Of a stretch of 60,069 nucleotides of DNA, positions 28,091 to 36,295 are shown piece after piece. Source of the DNA: an uncultured Eisenbergiella sp. (GTDB lineage Bacteria > Bacillota > Clostridia > Lachnospirales > Lachnospiraceae); assembly GCA_947627215.1 (NCBI GenBank), contig CANQVD010000021.1, positions 1 to 60,069 on the forward strand, written 5' to 3'. A program made the translations under genes and the position numbers. Within the stretch, counting starts at the first letter, position 1. Each line of letters opens with the position of its first letter. The notes beneath the pieces were generated by a model. That model saw only the letters and a program-made list of their open reading frames with translations. It was not told the origin of the DNA and did no database searches.

Positions 28091-29086
28091 ATGAAAAAGA
28101 AAGCAGTAGCCATGTTGACGGCCGCGGCCATGCTGGCGGCCATGCTGACCGGCTGCGGAAACAGCCAGGCCCCTGCGCAGGAGACAACGCCCGCGGAGAC
28201 GGCTGCGGCGGAGGAAACCGTTGCCCCTGAGACGGTTGCGGCGGAGGAAACCGCTGCCCCTGAGACGGTTGCGGAAGAAACCGCCGCGCCGGAGGAAACG
28301 GCGGCAGAAGAGACCGCGGCGGAGGAAACCACGGCGGCGGAGACCGCGGAAGAAGCGCCCGCTGAGACCGTTGTGCTCAAGACAGTCTGCGATCTGACCC
28401 CTCACAGCGAGATCCTGAACGCGGCGAAGGACCTGCTGGCGGCGGAAGGCATTGAGATCGACATCGTTTCCACCACCTGGGATGCAAGCTGGAACGAAAT
28501 GCTGGTGGACGGCGAAGTGGATTTCGCGTACTTCATGCATGTACCGGCCATGGAGAGCATTGAGGAAGAGATGGGCGTGACCCTCTACAGCGCGGGCACC
28601 GTCCATATCGAGCCCTACGCCTGCTTCTCCAACAAGGTGAACAGCGTGGACGACCTTCCGGAGAACGCGGTCATCGCGGTTCCCAACGACGCGTCCAACG
28701 AATACCGTGCGCTGAAGGTTCTGGAGGAGAACGGCTTCATCAAGCTGTCCGACGAAATGACCTCTCTCAACGCCAGCGCGCAGATGGTGACCGAATATGT
28801 GAAGCCCATCGAGATCGTGGAGATGGATCAGGCCAACATCATCCCCATGGGCGACGACTTTGACGCTTATTTCGTCAACGTCAACAGAGCCCTGGAGGCC
28901 GGTCTGGACACCACCGCATATCTGATGCGCGAGGGCGAGGATTCCGAGTACGCCAACATCATCACCGTGACCGAGGAGAACAAGGACAATCCGGCGATCG
29001 CGAAGATGGTGGAGGTGCTTAAGTCCGATGAGATCAAGAAGTTCATCGAAGACCATTACAACGGCGCGGTGATCCCCGCGAAGTAA
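28091..29086 (+). CDS. metQ: Methionine-binding lipoprotein (NlpA/MetQ family) with a long low-complexity linker
   Basis: 331 residues. The lipoprotein signal MKKKAVAMLTAAAMLAAMLTGCGN has lipobox LTGC, so the Cys is lipidated and anchors the protein outside the membrane. The binding domain (from about 95) shows DLTPHSEILNAAKDLL, FAYFMHVPAME, AVIAVPNDASNEYRALKVLE and an acidic-site segment DDFDAYFVNVNRALEAG. Between them about 65 residues consist almost only of Glu, Thr, Ala and Pro in imperfect AAPETVAEE-type repeats. This is much longer than in most family members and likely acts as a spacer through the cell wall. AGAAGGAGTG precedes the ATG. Confidence 0.9.
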   Translation: MKKKAVAMLTAAAMLAAMLTGCGNSQAPAQETTPAETAAAEETVAPETVAAEETAAPETVAEETAAPEETAAEETAAEETTAAETAEEAPAETVVLKTVCDLTPHSEILNAAKDLLAAEGIEIDIVSTTWDASWNEMLVDGEVDFAYFMHVPAMESIEEEMGVTLYSAGTVHIEPYACFSNKVNSVDDLPENAVIAVPNDASNEYRALKVLEENGFIKLSDEMTSLNASAQMVTEYVKPIEIVEMDQANIIPMGDDFDAYFVNVNRALEAGLDTTAYLMREGEDSEYANIITVTEENKDNPAIAKMVEVLKSDEIKKFIEDHYNGAVIPAK

Positions 29087-29160
29087 GGCGCCTTTGTTCC
29101 CGCGGGGTGCGGCGGACGTTTCGGTGAAAAAGTATATTTATGTAAAAAAGGCTGTTTGTC

Positions 29161-29201
29161 TGCCCGTTTCCGGCGAAATGTCGGAAACGGGCAATTTTTT
29201 T
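29161..29201 (+). terminator. Terminator of metNIQ
   Basis: A perfect 12-bp stem TGCCCGTTTCCG/CGGAAACGGGCA (29161-29172 and 29182-29193) followed by a run of seven T. Confidence 0.9.
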
Positions 29202-29212
29202 GTCGTATGGGA

Positions 29213-29241
29213 TTGCAAAAATATGCAAAATTCGATATAGT
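29213..29241 (+). promoter_or_regulatory. Promoter of the ECF transporter operon
   Basis: TTGCAA (29213-29218), 17-bp spacer, TATAGT (29236-29241), predicted start near 29248. Confidence 0.65.
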
Positions 29242-29254
29242 AAGTACGGATAAA

Positions 29255-29294
29255 CTGTTTCCGGCGGGAGAATAGCTCTCCTGTGAAGGGACAG
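29255..29294 (+). other. Two-tier hairpin in the ECF operon leader
   Basis: A 7-bp stem CGGGAGA/TCTCCTG (29265-29271, 29277-29283) is enclosed by CTGT/ACAG (29255-29258, 29291-29294). It occupies most of the 80-nt leader before the S-component gene. It does not fit the THF, FMN, preQ1 or TPP consensus as I know them. Confidence 0.4.
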
Positions 29295-29326
29295 CGGCAA
29301 ATCAATTTTATGAGGAGGATGATCTC

Positions 29327-29881
29327 ATGAATCAGAAATTCGGTATCAAGCAGGTTGTGGCGATCGGTATCGGCACCGCGCTTTTCATTGTGCTGACCAA
29401 TGCGCAGGTTCCTTTCCTGATCGTGCCCAATACCGCTCTGCAGTCCCGCGTGGCGGTGCTGACGTTCTTTTCCGCCATCTACGGACCCGTCGTGGGCGCT
29501 GCCATCGGCCTGATCGGACACGCGCTGGGCGACGCGCTGTTCTATGGCAGCATCTGGTGGAGCTGGGTGTTCCCGGAGGCCGTTTTCGCCATCGCGGTGG
29601 GCCTATTTTCCGCGAAGTATAAGGTAAAAGCGGGCGGCTTCGGCGGCAAGGAAATCGTGCTGTTCAACGTGGTGCAGATCATCGGCAACGCGATCGCATG
29701 GATCCTGTGCGCTCCCGTTCTGGATATCCTGATCTACGCGGAGCCTGCGGGGAAGGTGTTTGGACAGGGCGCGCTGGCCTTCGTCGGCAATATCGTTGTG
29801 GCCGGTGTGCTGGGCACGCTCCTTCTGGTGGCCTATTCCAAGGTGGGCGCCAAGTCCGGCAGTCTCACAAAGGAGAACTGA
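29327..29881 (+). CDS. ECF transporter S component, UPF0397 family
   Basis: 184 residues with about five or six helices. The start FGIKQVVAIGIGTALFIVL, then AIYGPVVGAAIGLIGHALGD and FYGSIWWSWVFPEA are diagnostic of UPF0397 (ECF-riboflavin-transporter-like S components). It determines the vitamin or metabolite carried by the energy module encoded next. GAGGAGG precedes the ATG. The substrate is not known for this family as far as I can say. Confidence 0.85.
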   Translation: MNQKFGIKQVVAIGIGTALFIVLTNAQVPFLIVPNTALQSRVAVLTFFSAIYGPVVGAAIGLIGHALGDALFYGSIWWSWVFPEAVFAIAVGLFSAKYKVKAGGFGGKEIVLFNVVQIIGNAIAWILCAPVLDILIYAEPAGKVFGQGALAFVGNIVVAGVLGTLLLVAYSKVGAKSGSLTKEN

Positions 29882-30015
29882 TCCGGGACGCATCCGGATA
29901 GAAAGGCATACAACATGCCCCATGGGAAGACTGTGGGGCATGGATTTTTTTGACCTGCCGCATGCCGCGGCAAAACAGAAAAATGCCGCGCGTGCCGCGG
30001 CGGAATGAGGAACGA

Positions 30016-31746
30016 ATGACCCCTATCATCGAATTTAAGAACTATACGTTTAAATATCGATCACAGGCGGAACCGACCCTTCTGGACATCAATCTGGCGA
30101 TCTATCCGGGGGAGAAGGTTCTGATCGTGGGACCTTCCGGCTCGGGGAAATCCACCCTGGCGCACTGCGTGAACGGAATGGTCCCTTTTTCTTATCCCGG
30201 AGAGAGCACGGGGACGCTGACCGTGAACGGCAAAGACCCGGCCAAGACGGGGATCTTCGGCATGTCCAAGTCTGTGGGGACGGTGCTGCAGGATACGGAC
30301 GGCCAGTTCATCGGGCTGACCGTGGCGGAGGACGTGGCCTTCGCCCTGGAAAATGACTGCGTGGAGCAGAAGGAAATGTTCCGCCGCGTGGACGAGGTGG
30401 CGGAGACGGTGGATATCAAAAAGCTGCTGGATCACGCGCCCACCGAGCTTTCCGGCGGGCAGAAGCAGCGCGTTTCCATGGCCGGGGTGCTGGTGGACGA
30501 TGTGGACATCCTGCTGTTCGACGAGCCGCTGGCGAATCTGGATCCGGCCACGGGCAAGCGTGCCATCGATCTGATCGATAAGATCCACCGGGAGGAGAAA
30601 AAAACGGTGCTCATCATCGAACACCGTCTGGAGGATGTGCTGTACCGGGACGTGGACCGGATCATCGTCATCGGCGAAGGACGGGTGGTGGCCGACCAGA
30701 AGCCGGACGATCTGCTGGTGTCGGATGTGCTGATCAAAGAAGGGATCCGCGAGCCGCTGTATGTGACGGCCCTGAAGCATGCGGGCTGTCAGATCAAGGC
30801 CTCGGACCTGCCGCAGCATATCGAGACCATGAAGCTGGAGGACCATAAGCAGAAGGTACAGGAATGGTACAGCCATGTGACGCTGCCGGAGCCCAAACAC
30901 GAAAAGGAGGCGGCGCTGGAGATCCTGGATCTGGACTTCTCCTATATTTCCGGGAATCCGGTCCTTTCGAATATCCGTTTCCGCGTCAGTAAGGGAGAGA
31001 TGATCTCCATTGTGGGGAAGAACGGCGCGGGCAAGAGCACGCTTTCCAGCCTGATCTGCGGCTTCATCGATCCGGACCGGGGGAAGATCCTGCTGAACGG
31101 ATCCGATATCGCGGACAAATCCATCAAGGAACGGGGCGAGGTCATCGGCCTGGTGATGCAGAATCCCAATCAGATGATCTCCAAGCCCATGATCTTCGAC
31201 GAGGTGGCGCTGGGGCTTTCCGTGCGGGGCGTGCCGGAGGAGGAGATCAAAGAACGGGTCAACGAGACGCTGAAAATCTGCGGCCTGTATCCCTTCCGCA
31301 ACTGGCCGGTATCGGCCCTGAGCTTCGGACAGAAAAAGCGCGTGACCATCGCCTCCATCCTGGTGATGAATCCCAGCGTGATCATCCTGGACGAGCCCAC
31401 CGCGGGACAGGATTACCGGCACTACACGGAGATCATGGAATTCCTGAAGGACATCAATGAGAAATTCGGCATCACCATCATCATGATCACCCATGACATG
31501 CATCTGATGCTGGAATACACCGACCGGGCCATCGTCATCGCGGACGGACAGCTTATTGCGGACGATACGCCCGCCAACGTGCTGACTGACGAAGAGATCG
31601 CGGACAGGGCCTATCTGAAGAAAACGTCGCTCTACGACCTGGCGGTCAAATGCGGCATCACGGACGCGTCCGGCTTTGCGGACCGTTTCATCTATTTTGA
31701 AAGGCAGGTGAGGGAAAATGGCAGGGTCCAGACTTCTGACGTATAA
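30016..31746 (+). CDS. ECF transporter duplicated ATPase (EcfA-EcfA fusion)
   Basis: 576 residues with two complete ABC ATPase domains. Domain 1: Walker A GPSGSGKSTLAHCVNG, signature LSGGQKQRVSMAGVL, Walker B DILLFDEPLANLDP, switch LIIEHRLED. A linker at about 250-300 has the helical region common to these double ATPases. Domain 2: GKNGAGKSTLSSLICG, Q-loop VMQNPNQMI, LSFGQKKRVTIASIL, IILDEPTAGQDY, IMITHDMHL. The second signature is LSFGQ, as is usual in EcfA. ATG 30016 has TGAGGAACG upstream. It overlaps ecfT by 29 bp. It energises the UPF0397 protein and possibly orphan S components such as those at 9.7 and 43.8 kb. Confidence 0.92.
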   Translation: MTPIIEFKNYTFKYRSQAEPTLLDINLAIYPGEKVLIVGPSGSGKSTLAHCVNGMVPFSYPGESTGTLTVNGKDPAKTGIFGMSKSVGTVLQDTDGQFIGLTVAEDVAFALENDCVEQKEMFRRVDEVAETVDIKKLLDHAPTELSGGQKQRVSMAGVLVDDVDILLFDEPLANLDPATGKRAIDLIDKIHREEKKTVLIIEHRLEDVLYRDVDRIIVIGEGRVVADQKPDDLLVSDVLIKEGIREPLYVTALKHAGCQIKASDLPQHIETMKLEDHKQKVQEWYSHVTLPEPKHEKEAALEILDLDFSYISGNPVLSNIRFRVSKGEMISIVGKNGAGKSTLSSLICGFIDPDRGKILLNGSDIADKSIKERGEVIGLVMQNPNQMISKPMIFDEVALGLSVRGVPEEEIKERVNETLKICGLYPFRNWPVSALSFGQKKRVTIASILVMNPSVIILDEPTAGQDYRHYTEIMEFLKDINEKFGITIIMITHDMHLMLEYTDRAIVIADGQLIADDTPANVLTDEEIADRAYLKKTSLYDLAVKCGITDASGFADRFIYFERQVRENGRVQTSDV

Positions 31747-32548
31747 GGAAAAGGACACGTGGATCCACCGCCTGAGCGGCGTCACCAAGATGCTGTTTTT
31801 CCTGCTGTGGTCCATCACCGGCATGCTGACCTATGACACCCGCGTCCTGCTGGTGATGCTGGTGTTCAGCTTCGTGATCTTCTGGATGTCCAAGACCGAG
31901 TGGAAGCAGGTGGGCACGGTGTTCAAGTTCATCCTGTTCTTCCTCTGCCTGAACCTGCTGGCGGTGTACGCCTTCGCGCCTCATCAGGGCACAGAGATTT
32001 ACGGCACCATGACGGTGCTGGCGTTCTCCGGCAGATACAGCCTGACGGCGGAGCAGCTCTTTTACGAGTTCAATATCATGCTCAAATACCTGACCGTGAC
32101 GCCGGTGGTGCTGATGTTCATCGTTACCACCAATCCCAGCGAATTCGCGGCCAGCCTAAGCCGCCTGGGCATAAGCTATAACGTGGGCTATGCCATCGCC
32201 ATCGCGCTTCGCTATGTGCCGGACGTGCAGGCGGACTTCACCAAGATCAAGCACGCGCAGGAGGCGCGGGGCATCGAGATGAGCTCCAAGACTTCCCTGT
32301 GGGACCGCCTGAAAAAGATGAGCATGATCATTTTCCCGCTGCTCTTTTCCAGCATGGACCGCATCGACGTGGTCAGCAACGCCATGGAGCTGCGGGGCTT
32401 CGGCAAGCATAAGAAGCGCACCTGGTACATGGGGAAGAAGCTGGCGCTCAACGACTATCTGACCATCGCCTTTGTGGTGGTGTTTATGGTGGCCGCGCTG
32501 ACGATCACGTTCTCCCACGGGAGCAGGTTTTATAATCCGTTTGTTTGA
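31718..32548 (+). CDS. ecfT: ECF transporter transmembrane (T) component
   Basis: A 276-residue membrane protein. Helices near the N-terminus (MLFFLLWSITGMLTYDTRVLLVMLV-like region, about 25-55) precede the conserved cytoplasmic coupling helices with the Ala-Arg-Gly-type motifs: KIKHAQEARGIEM and NAMELRGFGKHKKRTW. These couple the ATPases to S components. The start overlaps the end of the ATPase gene and has GTGAGGG before it, so the two are translationally coupled. A long bidirectional hairpin lies 64 bp after its stop. Confidence 0.9.
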   Translation: MAGSRLLTYKEKDTWIHRLSGVTKMLFFLLWSITGMLTYDTRVLLVMLVFSFVIFWMSKTEWKQVGTVFKFILFFLCLNLLAVYAFAPHQGTEIYGTMTVLAFSGRYSLTAEQLFYEFNIMLKYLTVTPVVLMFIVTTNPSEFAASLSRLGISYNVGYAIAIALRYVPDVQADFTKIKHAQEARGIEMSSKTSLWDRLKKMSMIIFPLLFSSMDRIDVVSNAMELRGFGKHKKRTWYMGKKLALNDYLTIAFVVVFMVAALTITFSHGSRFYNPFV

Positions 32549-32611
32549 GCCTGTACTTTGGGGCGGGAGCTTCTTTTAAAGACGGATATCTGAGAATACT
32601 GTGATGCGGAC

Positions 32612-32675
32612 AAAACCGCCGCCGTTCGGCGGCCGGACCGGAAAGACGGTCGGGCTGGTGAACGGCGGCGGTTTT
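32612..32675. terminator. Bidirectional terminator shared by the ECF operon and the crRNA-like RNA
   Basis: A perfect 16-bp inverted repeat AAAACCGCCGCCGTTC / GAACGGCGGCGGTTTT (32612-32627 and 32660-32675) with an inner GACCG/CGGTC helix. It reads as a GC stem with a T tract in both directions: + for the ECF operon, - for the small RNA starting near 32796. Confidence 0.7.
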
Positions 32676-32796
32676 GGGTTGGGGGCGTCTTCCGAAAGAT
32701 GCGGCCTGCGGAGGACGTCCCGGGGATGGAACATTAACATATCCCATTACATTTTTCAATCCACATGAGAGCACGATATTTAAAATGCTTCATGAC
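32612..32796 (-). ncRNA. crRNA-like guide RNA predicted to target the cas promoter (CreR/CreA-like)
   Basis: On the minus strand the predicted transcript begins with a stem CATGAAGCA/TGCT-C-TCATG (32794-32786 and 32773-32764, one bulged C), followed at once by TGGATTGAAAA (32763-32753). The array repeats have the same order: stem CGCTCCCC/GGGGAGCG, then TGGATTGAAAT. Ten of the 11 handle bases are identical, as is the G closing the stem. The next 8 nt, ATGTAATG (32752-32745), are identical to 33003-33010 on the + strand, which is preceded by TTC, the known type I-C PAM. Allowing one unpaired target base, 18 of 19 pseudo-spacer positions match. A consensus-like promoter and a terminator bracket it. 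Only one repeat copy exists. It matches the logic of known CreA/CreR RNAs of other type I systems; function is inferred. Confidence 0.72.
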
Positions 32797-32802
32797 GAAT
32801 TC

Positions 32803-32831
32803 ATTATATCGGGGAGAGAAAAGATGTGCAA
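32803..32831 (-). promoter_or_regulatory. Promoter of the crRNA-like RNA
   Basis: On the minus strand TTGCAC (32831-32826), a 17-bp spacer and TATAAT (32808-32803) predict a start near 32796, that is, at the first base of the pseudo-repeat hairpin. Confidence 0.7.
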
Positions 32832-32999
32832 TCTTTTTTGGGAAAATTAAAGGACCTTTTGGCGGATACTGTTTCAGAGTCCGTTTTATAGGACAGAAAG
32901 AATGCTACAGTTCTTTTAATATATGTGGGTGTTGATTCATCAAAGATGCAGCTCGAATGTTCCGTGTGATATGATGTATTGCAGGAATGCCATTTTAAA

Positions 33000-33036
33000 T
33001 TCATGTAATGTGGACATGTTAAAATATATTGACACA
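33000..33036 (+). promoter_or_regulatory. Predicted Cascade target: TTC PAM and protospacer at the cas promoter
   Basis: TTC at 33000-33002 is followed by ATGTAATG, identical to the first 8 nt of the pseudo-spacer. One extra T (33011), GGA, a C/T mismatch and ATGTTAA (to 33022) continue the match. A 34-nt protospacer would end at 33036 and cover the -35 of the cas promoter. Partial pairing is expected to allow binding and repression but not Cas3 cleavage. Confidence 0.65.
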
Positions 33037-33057
33037 AATTGTGTTTTATGATAAGAT
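33029..33057 (+). promoter_or_regulatory. cas operon promoter with overlapping palindrome
   Basis: TTGACA (33029-33034), 17-bp spacer, TAAGAT (33052-33057), start near 33064. The perfect palindrome ACACAA-A-TTGTGT (33032-33044) overlaps the -35 and the spacer, which is a natural position for a repressor dimer. Confidence 0.7.
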
Positions 33058-33100
33058 ACGATAAAATGAGACAGGGACGTTCAGAGGGGTACATATTTTT

Positions 33101-35527
33101 ATGAAAACACTTGCTCATATTGTCATTCGGGATGGGATCCGACAGGAACAGGGACTCGCGGCGCATTGTTTGACGGCGGCGAAGTATGCATCGGAGTGCC
33201 TGCAGAAGACGAACCTTCAGAATACGGCTTTCCTGGCAGGCATACTGCATGATATGGGGAAAGGAAAGCAGACATTTTCCGATTATCTGGAAAGCGCATC
33301 CGCAGGGGAGGATGTGAAAAGAGGAAGCATCGATCATTCCACTGCCGGAATGGTCTGGCTGTTGGAAAGATTTCACACAGCGGCTTCTGACAAATGGGAA
33401 AAACTGACCAGCGAGATCATCGCATACGCTGTCGGAGCACACCACGGACTGTTCGATTGTGTGGACCTGGACGGCTGCAATGGTTTCCTGCGCAGACTGC
33501 AGAAGGACAGAGAAGAACTCGGGTACGCAGAAGCGCTGGAGAATTATTTTGAGGAAGTGATCTCCGAGAACGAATTGTGCCTGCACTTTGCACAGGCGAA
33601 GGCGGAGGTGCGGAGTTTTTTTGAAACGGCATCGGAGGAATATGGAAAAAGGCGCAGTGAAATCTTTTTTCAGATCAGTATGCTGGTGCGCCTGATCCTG
33701 TCAGCAGTTATATATGGGGACAGGAGGGATACGGGCGAGTTTATGGCGCAGGCGGACCGTCTGCAGAGAAGCCCGTATGACTGGCAGAGCAGACGGGAGT
33801 TTTTCGAAACAAAATATCGGGCTCTGGAAGCGGACAGCGGGCTGAATCTGGTCAGGCAGGATATCTCCAGGCAATGTCTGCGGTTTGCCGGTCGCGGGAG
33901 CGGGATCTTCAGGCTGAACGTTCCGACCGGAGGCGGGAAGACACTCAGCGCGCTTCGTTTCGGACTGGCGCATGTGGAAAAATACGATAAAAAACGGATC
34001 ATTTTTATCATTCCGCTGCTGAGCATTCTGGATCAGAATGTGAAAGTGATACGGGATTATCTTCCGGATCCGGAAAATGTTCTGGAGCACCATTCCAACG
34101 TCGTGAAGGAAAAAGAAGCGGGAGACCGGATGGATCAGTATGAGATCCTGGCGGAAAGCTGGGATTCGCCGGTCATCGTGTCCACTCTGGTGCAGTTTCT
34201 GGAAATATTGTTTTCCCATAAGACTTCGGCTGTCGGACGGCTGCAGGCTTTGAATGACAGCGTGATCGTGATCGATGAAGTACAGTCGCTGCCCTCGAAA
34301 ACGACATTTATGTTTAATATGGCGCTGAATTTTTTACAGAGATCCTGCAATGCGACGATCGTTTTGTCTTCGGCTACACAGCCGTGTTTTGACGAGCTGC
34401 AATGGCCGCTGCACTTTGCGGAAGAGGCGGATATGGTGCGTCTGTCAGCGGACCAGAGAAGGCTGTTTGAGCGTGCCGAAATACGGAACTGTACGGATCC
34501 TTATGGAATGAGCCTTGAGCAGTGCGGGGAATTCTGCGCTGGGCTGATGAAAAAGCATGTATCCCTGCTGGTTGTCTGCAATACGAAAGCGGAGGCAGGA
34601 AGACTGTTCGAAATGCTTGCGGGACGTGAGGATGCGGCGGAGTGGGATGTTTTTCATCTGTCCACATCCATGTGTCAGGGGCACAGGCTTGATACGATGG
34701 AACGTCTGCAGAACCGGCTGAAGACGATTCAGAAGGAGCGGCAAAACGGGACGGTGGAGAGAAAAACATTGTGTATTTCCACACAGCTGATCGAGGCAGG
34801 CGTTGATCTCTCTTTTGAGGGCGTGGTGCGTGTCCTGGCCGGAATCGACAATCTGGTGCAGGCGGCAGGGCGGTGCAATCGAAGCAATGAATACGGAGAT
34901 TTCGGGACGGTCTATATGATAAATCTCCGAAACGAAAACCTCAGTATGCTTCCGGAGATCGCGAATGCCCGCAGCAGTACGCTGCAGGTCCTGGAATGCG
35001 CCGGCAATTCCAATGATTTTTCTCTGGCGGGAGAAGAGGCCGCAAGGCTGTTTTACCGGTATTTGTTTGAAAAGACGAAGGACGGCATGAAATATCCGAT
35101 AAGAGACTGCGGAATGACACTGTATCTTGCCGAACTGTTGGGCAACAGGAACGGAGCGGCGCAGACGGGTGAAAATCTTCGCTTCATTCTGCGACAGCCG
35201 TTTAAAACGGCAGGGGAGCGATTCAGGGTATTTGACCGGCAGACGACGGATGTACTCGTTCCGTATCAGGCGGGAGAGCAGTTGATAGAGAGGCTGGCAT
35301 ATCTGGGAGGACGGTCCTTCTCGCTCGCGGAGTACAGGGATGCGCTGCGTGAGGCGAAACAGTATACGGTAAATCTTTACGACTGGCAGATATCGAAACT
35401 GGAGCAGGCAGGCCTTCTGCGTCATCTGCTGGATGACCGCATTCTGGTGTTGGACGGACAGGCCTATGATCCGGATGTGGGAGTTTCTGTATTGGAAGAA
35501 CAGCCGGTCGGAAATTATATCGTGTGA
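33101..35527 (+). CDS. cas3: Cas3 helicase-nuclease (type I-C)
   Basis: 808 residues. The N-terminal HD nuclease has GLAAHCLTAAKYA, LAGILHDMGKGKQTF (the HD pair), DHSTAGM and AYAVGAHHG. The helicase follows: Walker A NVPTGGGKTLSALR, motif II VIVIDEVQSLPS, motif III LSSATQP, motif V QLIEAGVDLSFEG, motif VI LVQAAGRCNRSNE. It is recruited by Cascade to unwind and degrade target DNA. AGAGGGG lies about 12 nt before the ATG. A 12-codon frame (33065-33104) overlaps the start. It is the first gene of the cas operon and has a lower GC content than its chromosomal neighbours, consistent with acquisition. Confidence 0.95.
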   Translation: MKTLAHIVIRDGIRQEQGLAAHCLTAAKYASECLQKTNLQNTAFLAGILHDMGKGKQTFSDYLESASAGEDVKRGSIDHSTAGMVWLLERFHTAASDKWEKLTSEIIAYAVGAHHGLFDCVDLDGCNGFLRRLQKDREELGYAEALENYFEEVISENELCLHFAQAKAEVRSFFETASEEYGKRRSEIFFQISMLVRLILSAVIYGDRRDTGEFMAQADRLQRSPYDWQSRREFFETKYRALEADSGLNLVRQDISRQCLRFAGRGSGIFRLNVPTGGGKTLSALRFGLAHVEKYDKKRIIFIIPLLSILDQNVKVIRDYLPDPENVLEHHSNVVKEKEAGDRMDQYEILAESWDSPVIVSTLVQFLEILFSHKTSAVGRLQALNDSVIVIDEVQSLPSKTTFMFNMALNFLQRSCNATIVLSSATQPCFDELQWPLHFAEEADMVRLSADQRRLFERAEIRNCTDPYGMSLEQCGEFCAGLMKKHVSLLVVCNTKAEAGRLFEMLAGREDAAEWDVFHLSTSMCQGHRLDTMERLQNRLKTIQKERQNGTVERKTLCISTQLIEAGVDLSFEGVVRVLAGIDNLVQAAGRCNRSNEYGDFGTVYMINLRNENLSMLPEIANARSSTLQVLECAGNSNDFSLAGEEAARLFYRYLFEKTKDGMKYPIRDCGMTLYLAELLGNRNGAAQTGENLRFILRQPFKTAGERFRVFDRQTTDVLVPYQAGEQLIERLAYLGGRSFSLAEYRDALREAKQYTVNLYDWQISKLEQAGLLRHLLDDRILVLDGQAYDPDVGVSVLEEQPVGNYIV

Positions 35528-35572
35528 TCCGAAAAGGCAGGCCGGTTTTCCGGAAACAGTATAGAGGAGGAT

Positions 35573-36295
35573 ATGAAAATGGCTTACAGGAATACGGTAG
35601 AATTTGAAGTGTCGGGAGAGTATGCGCTGTTTTCCGATCCGGTTACCCGGGTCGGCGGGGAAAAATTTTCCTATCAGATTCCGACTTATGAGGCGCTGAA
35701 AGGGATCTTACAGAGCGTTTATTGGAAACCTTCACTGATCTGGATCATCGACGGGGCGCGTGTCATGAATCCGATCCAGACGGAGACAAAAGGGGTGCGT
35801 CCGATAAAATATTACAGCGATAAAAACGATCTGTCTTATTATACCTATTTGAAGGACTGCAGGTATCAGGTACGCGCGCATTTCATCTGGAATGAAAACC
35901 GGCCGGAGCTGGCGGCAGACCGCAATGAGAACAAGCATCACAACATTGCGAGAAGAATGATCGAAAAAGGCGGAAGACGGGATATATTTCTGGGGACACG
36001 GGAATGTCAGGGATATGTGAAACCCTGTGTCTTCGGGGAGGGAAAGGGCTTTTACGATGAGATACAGGAGCTGGATTTTGGCATGATGTATCATGGGGTC
36101 ACCTATGCGGATGAAGCGTACTCCGAAGAAACGAAGGGGAAGATGAGCATTCGGCTGTGGCAGGCTGTTATGAAAAAAGGCGTCATAGCATTTCTCCCGC
36201 CCTGGGAATGTATTCACAGACCTGTACGTGAAATGAATATCAAAAGATTTGGAAAGGATTACGGGAATTTTGATTTTCGGGAGGAGGTGATGTAG
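35573..36295 (+). CDS. cas5c: Cas5c (Cas5d), pre-crRNA endonuclease and Cascade subunit
   Basis: 240 residues. In type I-C this RAMP protein replaces Cas6: it cuts pre-crRNA at the 3' base of the repeat hairpin and stays on the 5' handle. The N-terminal ferredoxin-like fold (FEVSGEYALFSDPVTRVGGE, YEALKGILQSVYWKPS) and ENKHHNIARRM, with the Lys/His region known to be catalytic in Cas5c homologues, are visible. The Tyr that acts with it is plausibly in the SVYWKP segment. GAGGAGG precedes the ATG. The gene ends immediately before the cas8c ATG. Confidence 0.93.
   Translation: MKMAYRNTVEFEVSGEYALFSDPVTRVGGEKFSYQIPTYEALKGILQSVYWKPSLIWIIDGARVMNPIQTETKGVRPIKYYSDKNDLSYYTYLKDCRYQVRAHFIWNENRPELAADRNENKHHNIARRMIEKGGRRDIFLGTRECQGYVKPCVFGEGKGFYDEIQELDFGMMYHGVTYADEAYSEETKGKMSIRLWQAVMKKGVIAFLPPWECIHRPVREMNIKRFGKDYGNFDFREEVM

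Noticed and set aside
29248-29326. THF or preQ1 riboswitch in the ECF leader
   Set aside because: Helix order and conserved loops do not match either class.
32923-33051. 42-codon Cys-rich frame overlapping the cas promoter, considered as a CreT-like toxin
   Set aside because: No ribosome site or promoter in front of it, and it runs through the cas promoter itself; more likely chance. The predicted guide fits the cas promoter better.
33065-33104. 12-codon frame whose stop overlaps the cas3 ATG
   Set aside because: No ribosome site; too short to support, though translational coupling cannot be excluded.
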